From positions 620,001 to 684,000 of the forward strand of contig CAVSKL010000002.1 of assembly GCA_963728475.1 (NCBI GenBank): a DNA stretch of 64,000 nt, in the 5' to 3' direction. Below the pieces are notes generated by a model that was given only the letters and a program-made list of their open reading frames with translations, was not told the origin of the DNA and made no database searches. This document shows positions 8,673-14,426 of the stretch, piece after piece. The position numbers were made by a program, and so were the translations under genes. The stretch's first letter is position 1; every line of letters begins with the position of its first letter. This DNA comes from CAVSKL01 sp963728475 [NCBI: Candidatus Eiseniibacteriota bacterium] (lineage in GTDB: Bacteria > Eisenbacteria > RBG-16-71-46 > JABDJR01).

Positions 8673-9901
8673 GCCGGCACCTCGCCCAGCCGAAGCCGGA
8701 ACGCCTCCTCGGAGATCGCCTCACCGGGCGGGGTCACCGTTCCCGGCGCGATCTCCGCCCCTTCCGGCAACTGGGCCCACTTTCCCACCACCGCGATGCC
8801 GTCCAGGTCCGGGTCCCCGTCGGCGGAACCGGCGTCGCGGCGGCCGAGCCGCGCCCCCGCGCCGATTACCACGTTCTTGTCCACCACCGCCCGCTCCACG
8901 GTGGCTCCCGGCCCCACCACGGTGCCGTTGAGCAGCACCGCGTCGCGGACCACCGCGCCGCGTCCCACCACCACCCCCGGCGAAAGCACCGAGCGTTCCA
9001 CCGTGCCCGCGATCACCGCGCCGTTGGCGACCAGGCTGTCCACCACCCGGGACCCGTCCCGGAAGAGCACCGGGGACATCTCCTCGCTCCGGGTGAAGAT
9101 GCGCCATCCGGGATCGTGCAGGTTGGGCGCGGGATCGTCGCCCAGGAGCCGCTGATGGGCGCGGAAGTAGTGCGGCACCGTCCCCACGTCGTCCCAGTAC
9201 CCGCCGAAGGGATAGGCGCGGACCAGGTTGGGGTCGCGGATGTGCGGCATGAGCAGGTCCAGGATCAGGTTGGGTCCGGGTATCTCGCGAAGCAGGCGGC
9301 GCAGGAACGAGGCATCGAAGAGGTAGACCCCCATGAAGGCGTGGCGGGCGCCGGTGCTCTCGGGCTTTTCGTTGAATTCGAGGATGCGGCCGTCGTCCCC
9401 CACCTCCACCATCCCGAAGCGCGAGGCCTCGGCGTAGGGGACCGACCCCACCGCGAGGGTGGCGCGGGCCCCCGACTCCAAGTGGTGCTGGAGCATCCAG
9501 GAGTAGTCCATCTTGTACACGAGATCGGTGGAGAGCACGAACACCCGGTCGGCGCCGCTGTTCTCGAGGACGTCCAGGTTCTGGCGGAGGGCGTCCGCGG
9601 TTCCCTCGTACCAGCGGGCGCCTTCCTGGCGGGCGTAGGGCTGGAGGATGCTCACGCCGCCGTCCCGGCGGTTGAGATCCCAGGGCTCGCCGCGGCCGAG
9701 ATGGGCGGCCAGGGAGAGCGGCGCGTACTGGGCCAGCACCGCCACGTGGTAGATCTCGGAGTTGATGCAGTTGGACAGGGTGAAGTCGATGAGCCGGAAC
9801 TTGCCGGCGAAAGGGACCGCCGCCACCGAGCGCGGCTGGGCGAGGACCGAGAGCCCCCGGGTTCGTCCCCCCGCCAACGCGAACGCCATGACCCGCTTCA
9901 T
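8669..9901 (-). CDS. GlgC paralogue with degenerate active site, GlgD-like
   Basis: The 410-residue product has the full GlgC architecture (nucleotidyltransferase domain, then beta-helix with [20 protein letters not shown]). The signature loop is changed to ALAGGRTRGLSVLAQPRSVA: the GxGxRL spacing is altered and the invariant RAKPA has become RSVAA. The VLSTDLVYKMDY and GYWDDVGTVPHY motifs remain. Loss of the substrate-binding lysine suggests a regulatory subunit analogous to GlgD of Bacillus, pairing with the catalytic GlgC encoded immediately downstream (ATGA overlap). The start ATG 9901 has only a weak ribosome site (AGGGG about 11 bases away). Confidence 0.75.
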   Translation of the reverse strand: MKRVMAFALAGGRTRGLSVLAQPRSVAAVPFAGKFRLIDFTLSNCINSEIYHVAVLAQYAPLSLAAHLGRGEPWDLNRRDGGVSILQPYARQEGARWYEGTADALRQNLDVLENSGADRVFVLSTDLVYKMDYSWMLQHHLESGARATLAVGSVPYAEASRFGMVEVGDDGRILEFNEKPESTGARHAFMGVYLFDASFLRRLLREIPGPNLILDLLMPHIRDPNLVRAYPFGGYWDDVGTVPHYFRAHQRLLGDDPAPNLHDPGWRIFTRSEEMSPVLFRDGSRVVDSLVANGAVIAGTVERSVLSPGVVVGRGAVVRDAVLLNGTVVGPGATVERAVVDKNVVIGAGARLGRRDAGSADGDPDLDGIAVVGKWAQLPEGAEIAPGTVTPPGEAISEEAFRLRLGEVPA

Positions 9902-10002
9902 GCACCACCATCCCCTGGGCCGGCACGGCCCCGACGCGTCCCGCGCCGCGGAACCGGCGGCGAGCTGATCGCGCGGACCCGGCGGGGAACTTCAGCAGTC
10001 TG

Positions 10003-11025
10003 TCAGAAGCGGACCACCGCGCTGACCCGGTGGGTACCGTCCAGCTGATCGTGGGAGAGGTAAGCGTAGTCCGCGCCCAGTTGTTTATACCGGATGCCGG
10101 CCCCGGCCGTGAAGTTCCCGGCGTCGGATCCCACCCGGAGCGCGACGGTGTGCCGGAACCAGTACTCCGCTCCGGGAAGAACGTCGCCGGCCAGCCCGCC
10201 GCTGCCGAACTGGGAGTTGGGAGTGTTGTCGAAGTTGAGCGCGGCGTCCACCCCCAGGGTCAGGCTCCCCTGGAGCGAGGAGACCTCGTGGGTGGTGTGG
10301 GCGCCCAGGGTCAGGGTGGGAGCCACCGTTTCCCGGCGGCCGGTGTCCCAGTAGAGCTGGGTGGTGGTGACGTCGGCGAGGCGGGCGCCGAAGGCGAGCG
10401 AGGGGGAGGCCTGGAAGCGCACCCCGAGGTCGGCCCCGATCCCGAAGCTGGCCCCCTCCCCCACCAGCGACTGGCGGATCAGCTTGAGGTTCAGCCCCGC
10501 CGCCCACCGGTCGCCCAGGGTGTGGGCGTAGGACAGGAGGAGCGCCAGGTCGTAGGCGCTCTCGGTGCGGATCTTGCTCGGGTCGAGGATCGGGTTCCCT
10601 TCCGCATCCTCGCCGATCTTGGCGTCCTTGGTGACCTGGATGTCGTCCACCGCGAGGCGGATGAGGGTGGCGCCGATGGCGGCGTGGCCGTTGACGGTGG
10701 TCAGCGGCACCACCACCCCCAGCACGTCGTGGCTCTCCACCCCGCCGAACTGGCTGGAATGCATCCCGAGCGCCTCGCGGCTCTCCAGCTGCACCAGCCC
10801 CGCGGGATTCCAGTAGGCGGCGGTGGCGTCGTCGGCGAGGGAGGCGAACGAGCCGCCCATCCCCATCGCCCGCGCTCCCACCCCGATCTTCAGGAACTCG
10901 GCGGCGAACTTGTCCACCGCCAGCGCCGGGGCCGGCACGGAAACGGCCGCCAGCGCGCTCAGCGCGACGACGGCCGTGAGGGAATGCAACAGGTGTCCGG
11001 TGCTTCGGGGGCGGATCCGATCCAT
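10003..11025 (-). CDS. PorV/PorQ-family outer-membrane protein
   Basis: The 340-residue product starts at ATG 11025 (GAGGAG upstream) with a signal peptide ending VPAPALA. The mature N-terminus KFAAEFLKIGVGARAMGMGG, then SFASLADDATAAYWNPAGL, is the hallmark of the PorV/PorQ (UPF0164) family. The rest alternates in beta-barrel fashion and ends in VSAVVRF, a typical barrel-closing strand with terminal Phe. In Bacteroidetes PorV shuttles type IX secretion cargo by recognising C-terminal tails; three such tails occur in this window. PilZ is encoded 35 bases upstream on the same strand. Confidence 0.82.
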   Translation of the reverse strand: MDRIRPRSTGHLLHSLTAVVALSALAAVSVPAPALAVDKFAAEFLKIGVGARAMGMGGSFASLADDATAAYWNPAGLVQLESREALGMHSSQFGGVESHDVLGVVVPLTTVNGHAAIGATLIRLAVDDIQVTKDAKIGEDAEGNPILDPSKIRTESAYDLALLLSYAHTLGDRWAAGLNLKLIRQSLVGEGASFGIGADLGVRFQASPSLAFGARLADVTTTQLYWDTGRRETVAPTLTLGAHTTHEVSSLQGSLTLGVDAALNFDNTPNSQFGSGGLAGDVLPGAEYWFRHTVALRVGSDAGNFTAGAGIRYKQLGADYAYLSHDQLDGTHRVSAVVRF

Positions 11026-11060
11026 CGACGTTCTCCTCGTCCGGTCCTCCGCCCCGGGGG

Positions 11061-11468
11061 TCAGGGTTGGGACAGGCGTTCGTCCACCAGGTCCTGCATC
11101 AGGCGCCAGCCGATGTACTCCTGGATGAGCTGCCGGTCTTCGTTCTTGATGTCGGTAAAGGTACAGGCGAGTTCGTACTCCTGGGCCGCGGCGTGGCTCT
11201 CGCAACGGACGATCACGCCGTTGCAGCTCACCACTTGCGTCTTCTTCCCCTTGCGTCCGAACGAAGGAAGGAGAAGCGTGAGCCCTACCTTGGTCAGGGG
11301 TTCGACGTAGGCGCGAACGTTGCAGCAGACTCCCCCGCTGGAGAGATTCATACTTTCGGTCGTCATCGGCCGCTCGGTGGCGGTCCGTGCCGCCCGTTCC
11401 ACCTGCAGGGCCAGACGCGATTCGATGCGCTGGTCCTTCCGCCGCTCCTTAACTGGCCGCTTCGGCAT
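11061..11468 (-). CDS. PilZ-domain protein, likely c-di-GMP binding
   Basis: The 135-residue product begins MPKRPVKERRKDQRIESRLA, with the RxxxR motif of PilZ (RRKDQR), and continues with SMNLSSGGVCCNV (the N/DxSxxG motif). Both nucleotide-binding motifs are present, so binding of cyclic di-GMP is expected. I prefer ATG 11468, which has GGAGG 6 bases upstream, over an in-frame start at 11483. It is encoded just upstream of the PorV-like gene on the same strand. It has an unusually long, hairpin-rich upstream region. Confidence 0.8.
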   Translation of the reverse strand: MPKRPVKERRKDQRIESRLALQVERAARTATERPMTTESMNLSSGGVCCNVRAYVEPLTKVGLTLLLPSFGRKGKKTQVVSCNGVIVRCESHAAAQEYELACTFTDIKNEDRQLIQEYIGWRLMQDLVDERLSQP

Positions 11469-11481
11469 TGTTTTCCTCCGC

Positions 11482-11529
11482 ACCGCCCATCGGCGTGTCT
11501 ACGGGGGATGGGCCGGGGACCGCCCATCG
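11482..11529. repeat. Two 11-base direct repeats 26 bases apart, upstream of pilZ
   Basis: ACCGCCCATCG occurs at 11482-11492 and again at 11519-11529, directly upstream of the pilZ ribosome site. Possibly paired protein-binding sites; function unknown. Confidence 0.4.
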
Positions 11530-11575
11530 CAGACAGATACACCACGCCCTCCGGAGAGTTCCCTTCCCCAGGGAA

Positions 11576-11598
11576 ATGCCCCGCCAGGGGGGGGGCAT
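11576..11598 (-). terminator. Hairpin in the pilZ leader (terminator or leader structure)
   Basis: ATGCCCC at 11576-11582 pairs with GGGGCAT at 11592-11598 around a 9-base G-rich loop. On the minus strand TTTCCC follows. Its role, attenuation or structure, cannot be told from sequence. Confidence 0.3.
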
Positions 11599-11693
11599 CC
11601 ACGACTCCGGCGCGATTGGACCGCGGACCCCGGGGGGGCCGCCTCAAAACCGGCTTCGGACCGGCCGCCAAGGGCCGACCCGGACGAGCGAAG

Positions 11694-11713
11694 GCCCCTC
11701 TCGGGGGAGGGGC
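11694..11713 (-). terminator. GC-rich hairpin between sppA and pilZ
   Basis: GCCCCTC (11694-11700) pairs perfectly with GAGGGGC (11707-11713) over a 6-base loop, about 190 bases after the sppA stop on the minus strand. CCTTCG follows with no T run. A weak terminator or leader structure. Confidence 0.35.
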
Positions 11714-11823
11714 GCCTCGGTCCCGTATACGTTACCACAGGGTTTACACGGTGGAGCCGCCCACGACGCGAACCGGGGGCCGGGACCGCGAATCCTCCGT
11801 CCGGGGATCGAAGCCTGGGGCGC

Positions 11824-11853
11824 AACCTACCACAAAATGATGGGGTGGGTCAA
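11824..11853 (-). promoter_or_regulatory. Possible promoter far upstream of pilZ
   Basis: TTGACC (11848-11853) is spaced 18 bases from TAGGTT (11824-11829) on the minus strand. Starting here the pilZ leader would be about 350 bases long. The -10 is poor. Confidence 0.35.
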
Positions 11854-11901
11854 TGCGGAAGCTACCAGACCGGGGGTTTCCGGACGGCGGTGGTCAGCCG
11901 T

Positions 11902-12783
11902 TCACCGAAAGCGGTACTCGAGGAGGGGTCCCCAGCTCGCCCGGGCGCTCTGGCGGAGGAACCGGTCCACCACCTCCAGGATGGGCAGCCGGGGGCGGGC
12001 CTTGCGGACCACCGTGGGCTCCCCCCGGAGCCCGGCCATCCGGGCGGCCAGCCGCTCGGCGGCGTCCAGGTCGCCCAGGCGGTCCACCAGGCCCAGCTCC
12101 ACCGCCTGGCGGCCGGTGAACACCCGGCCGTCGGCCATGGCCAGGACCCGGTCCCGGTCCAGGCGGCGCCCCTGCGCGACCGCGGTCACGAACTGGTCGT
12201 AGACGTCGGCCACCAGGGCGTCGAAGACCGCCTCCTCCTTCTCGGTGGGATCGCGGGCGAAGGAACCCATGTCCTTGAGCTCCCCGCTCTTGAACACCTG
12301 CATCTTGACCCCGGCCTTCTCCATCAGATCGTGCACGGTGGGAAAGGAGAAGATCACCCCGATGCTGCCGGTAAGGCTTCCGGGATCGGCCACGATCGAG
12401 TCGGCGGCCACCGCCACGTAATATCCGCCGGAAGCGGCCACCGAACCCAGGGACGCCACCACCGGCTTGGTCTCGGCGAGACGGGCGACGGCGTCGTGGA
12501 TTTCCTGCGAGGGCGCGACTTCCCCCCCGGGGCTGTCGATGCGGAGCACGACCGCCTTGACCGAGGAATCTTCACGGTTTTCCTCGATCTCCTGGATGAG
12601 GCCGCGGGACTCACCGATCGGTCCCTCCAGCACCACCAGGCCGACCTTGTTCTCGGCGAGGAGGGACATGTCTCCCGCGTTCCAGTGGCCCACGAACAGA
12701 ACCCACATCAGGGCCGTGAACGCGGCGCCCACCACCGCGAGAAAGGTGCAGCCCAGCAACAATCCTTGGGTTCGACCGGTCAT
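11902..12783 (-). CDS. sppA: Signal peptide peptidase SppA
   Basis: The 293-residue product has one N-terminal membrane segment (about residues 9-31) and a ClpP-fold serine-lysine protease domain outside the membrane. SVKAVVLRIDSPGGEVAPSQ, GSVAASGGYYVAVAAD and VFKSGELKDMG are the family motifs. Ser118 (AASGG) and Lys170 (GELKD) lie 52 residues apart, the spacing seen in the Bacillus enzyme. It is the short single-domain form. It degrades signal peptides left in the membrane. It has its own promoter and is preceded by a hairpin-plus-T-rich terminator. Confidence 0.93.
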   Translation of the reverse strand: MTGRTQGLLLGCTFLAVVGAAFTALMWVLFVGHWNAGDMSLLAENKVGLVVLEGPIGESRGLIQEIEENREDSSVKAVVLRIDSPGGEVAPSQEIHDAVARLAETKPVVASLGSVAASGGYYVAVAADSIVADPGSLTGSIGVIFSFPTVHDLMEKAGVKMQVFKSGELKDMGSFARDPTEKEEAVFDALVADVYDQFVTAVAQGRRLDRDRVLAMADGRVFTGRQAVELGLVDRLGDLDAAERLAARMAGLRGEPTVVRKARPRLPILEVVDRFLRQSARASWGPLLEYRFR

Positions 12784-12832
12784 GAGGTGTCCCGGAAATC
12801 GAGAATGAGATCGTGCGCCCCGGAGCCGGGCG

Positions 12833-12862
12833 ACGGTATCAAAGGGCGGAGAAGGGTGTCAA
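12833..12862 (-). promoter_or_regulatory. Vegetative promoter of sppA
   Basis: TTGACA (12857-12862) and TACCGT (12833-12838) are spaced 18 bases apart on the minus strand, and TGA precedes the -10 (extended form). The start point would be near 12826, about 43 bases before the sppA ATG. Confidence 0.6.
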
Positions 12863-12875
12863 TCGAGGGGGAACA

Positions 12876-13037
12876 AGGAAAGGCCGACCTTTCGGCCGGC
12901 CCTTCCCGTTCCCCGCATGTGGCGTGTGCCTGGTGAAGGTGTCTACTCTGGCGGATCAACGTCTCAACACAGGCGATCACGGTCGCCGCAGGGAGAATCC
13001 TGCGCTCGTTTCGTGCGCCGGCTCGACCGGCGCATGC
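12876..13037 (-). ncRNA. Candidate structured small RNA driven by a sigma-54-type promoter
   Basis: Predicted from signals only. A -24/-12 element ends 11 bases before 13037. The transcript would open with a perfect 8-bp hairpin (13014-13034). It continues with a 6-bp stem (12987-13004, CGCAGG/CCTGCG) and a 5-bp stem (12972-12987), and ends at a hairpin followed by a T-rich stretch (12882-12897). Length is about 160 bases. No known RNA family was recognised. Confidence 0.35.
12882..12897 (-). terminator. Terminator just upstream of the sppA promoter
   Basis: GGCCGA (12882-12887 on the plus strand) pairs perfectly with TCGGCC (12892-12897) over a 4-base loop. On the minus strand it is followed by TTTCCTTGTT, a T-rich tail, and then the sppA -35 box. 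Confidence 0.5.
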
Positions 13038-13047
13038 CCGGTGTAAA

Positions 13048-13063
13048 TGCATCGCGCGTGCCA
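13048..13063 (-). promoter_or_regulatory. Candidate sigma-54 (RpoN) -24/-12 promoter
   Basis: The minus strand reads TGGCACGCGCGATGCA. GG and GC are separated by exactly 10 bases, and all but one base match the TGGCACG-N4-TTGCA consensus. No protein gene follows for about 250 bases; a structured RNA could. Confidence 0.5.
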
Positions 13064-13188
13064 GAGGCGGCGGCGGGGGCCCGCGGCGGCGGTAACCGGG
13101 GATTCCGGTGAGAGATGAACGCCGCCGGCCGCGACCGGGGCGGCGGGGCGGGGCCGCGCGGGAAGGTTCCCGGCGGTCGGGCGCGGGG

Positions 13189-13214
13189 GAATTCCCCCGG
13201 GACCGGGGGAATTC
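13189..13214 (-). terminator. 12-bp inverted repeat downstream of the M6 protease/propeller operon
   Basis: GAATTCCCCCGG (13189-13200) and its exact complement (13203-13214) are separated by 2 bases, starting 25 bases past the stop of the propeller gene. No T run follows, so a structural terminator or 3'-end stabiliser is likely. Confidence 0.55.
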
Positions 13215-13238
13215 ACGCGAGGCCGCCGCGCGCCGGGA

Positions 13239-14426
13239 TCAGGGACGTCCGAGCGCCGATCCGTCGCGCGCGATGACCTGGAAGGTCCCGGTGTCCCCGG
13301 CGTTCGACCACAGGATCACCAGGTTTCCGTCGGGAGCGGTGACCAGGGTTGGATGCTGCGAGGAGAACTGATCGTCCGTGATGCGGGTGGCGTTCTGGTC
13401 CCAGCCGATCTCCGGGGTGATCTGCCGGTAATAGATCTCGGGGTTCCCGGCCCGGTAGTCCTCCCACACCACGTTCAACGAGTTCCCCGCCCCCGCCACG
13501 ATCACCGGACGGGCGTGGGTGCGGTTGTCGTAGGTGAACCGCTTGTCGTGCCCCCAGCCGATCCCCGGGAGGTACCGCTTGTAGTAGATCTCGTAGTAGT
13601 TGTTGAGCGCGGTGATCCGGTCGTCGACCCACACCAGGTGCAGGGTGCCGTCGGCGGTCGCCTCGATGAAGGGGTCCAGGGAATTGCCGATGTGGCTGAC
13701 CAGGTGCACCGGCTGGGGATCGGTCTGGTTGGGATCGAGGCGCAGGTAGAAGATGTCGCTGCTGACCCCGGTGTGCTGGGTGCCCACCCGGTCGTGCCAG
13801 ACCACGTGCACCGCGCCGTTCCCGTCGGCGGCGATTTCGGGCTGGTCGGGGGAGTTGCCCCCCACGCTCAGGACCTGGGCGGCGCTCCACGGCTCCCCCG
13901 CCTTGCAGGAGGCGTGCAGGATCTGGGGGGTGCCGCTCCGGGCGTCTTCCCACACCACGTGCACCCGGTCGAAGGCGTCCACCGCCCCCGCCGGGAACCC
14001 GGAGAGTCCGGGGGCGGGATCCACCAGCGCCGGCCCGGTCCAGGTGCCGTCGGTGTCCCGCATGCAGTAGGCCACGTCCCCGTCCTGGCTGGTGTTGTCG
14101 GTCCAGAACACGTGCACCCGCCCCTCCCGGTCCACCGCCAGATTCGGGTTGACCCCGCTCCGGTCCGGAAGCGAAAGCTCGACCGGCGTGTTCCAGATCC
14201 CGTCGGGGGAGCGGGCCACGTAGACGATGCCCGCGGTCTCGGCGGTGAGGGCGTTCTGGTAGACCAGATGGAGGGTGCCGTCCGGTCCGAACGCGGCCGG
14301 CCGGCCCGCCACCCCGAGGACGGAGTTCGTCCCCACCGCCGGAACCACCACGTCCGGCGACTGCCAGGTGGCGGCGGCGGCGGGCGAGGCCAGGAGCGCG
14401 GCGGCGAGCACCAGGGCGCGCCTCAC
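13239..14426 (-). CDS. Secreted beta-propeller (BNR/sialidase-like repeat) protein
   Basis: The 395-residue product starts GTG 14426 (GAGG 5 bases upstream) with a signal peptide VRRALVLAAALLASPAAA. It then repeats a pattern of about 50-60 residues: GTLHLVYQNAL, GRVHVFWTDNT, DRVHVVWEDARSG, GAVHVVWHDRVG, GTLHLVWVDDR, NSLNVVWEDYRAG, GNLVILWSNAG. These resemble the blades of sialidase-type or exo-sialidase-like propellers (about seven). No catalytic residues of true sialidases are recognised, so it is more likely a binding or surface protein. Its GTG overlaps the TGA of the M6 protease gene (GTGA). Confidence 0.7.
   Translation of the reverse strand: MRRALVLAAALLASPAAAATWQSPDVVVPAVGTNSVLGVAGRPAAFGPDGTLHLVYQNALTAETAGIVYVARSPDGIWNTPVELSLPDRSGVNPNLAVDREGRVHVFWTDNTSQDGDVAYCMRDTDGTWTGPALVDPAPGLSGFPAGAVDAFDRVHVVWEDARSGTPQILHASCKAGEPWSAAQVLSVGGNSPDQPEIAADGNGAVHVVWHDRVGTQHTGVSSDIFYLRLDPNQTDPQPVHLVSHIGNSLDPFIEATADGTLHLVWVDDRITALNNYYEIYYKRYLPGIGWGHDKRFTYDNRTHARPVIVAGAGNSLNVVWEDYRAGNPEIYYRQITPEIGWDQNATRITDDQFSSQHPTLVTAPDGNLVILWSNAGDTGTFQVIARDGSALGRP

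Larger units (their letters stand above)
11469..11901. other. 433-base non-coding stretch between sppA and pilZ
   Basis: No convincing gene on either strand. On the minus strand it holds a possible promoter (11824-11853), a 7-bp hairpin (11694-11713), a second hairpin (11576-11598) and a short direct repeat (11482-11529), all upstream of pilZ. It could be the sppA 3' end plus a long pilZ leader, or a small RNA. Confidence 0.5.
12784..13238. other. 455-base non-coding stretch with regulatory signals and a possible RNA gene
   Basis: No protein-coding frame is convincing. Going down the minus strand it holds a terminator-like hairpin (13189-13214), a sigma-54-type promoter (13048-13063), a run of stem-loops (13034 to 12972), a terminator (12882-12897) and the sppA promoter (12833-12862). 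Confidence 0.6.

Noticed and set aside
11469-11901. c-di-GMP riboswitch upstream of pilZ
   Set aside because: A GGTAGGTTGCG stretch recalls the 3' part of GEMM-I, but the conserved GGGACGCAAAGC core and the rest of the fold are absent.
11320-12936. 538-residue plus-strand open frame over pilZ and sppA
   Set aside because: It runs antisense to two well-recognised genes and across their intergenic region; no family features.
12784-13238. tmRNA, RNase P RNA, 6S or SRP RNA in the non-coding stretch
   Set aside because: None of their conserved cores was found; only generic hairpins are visible.
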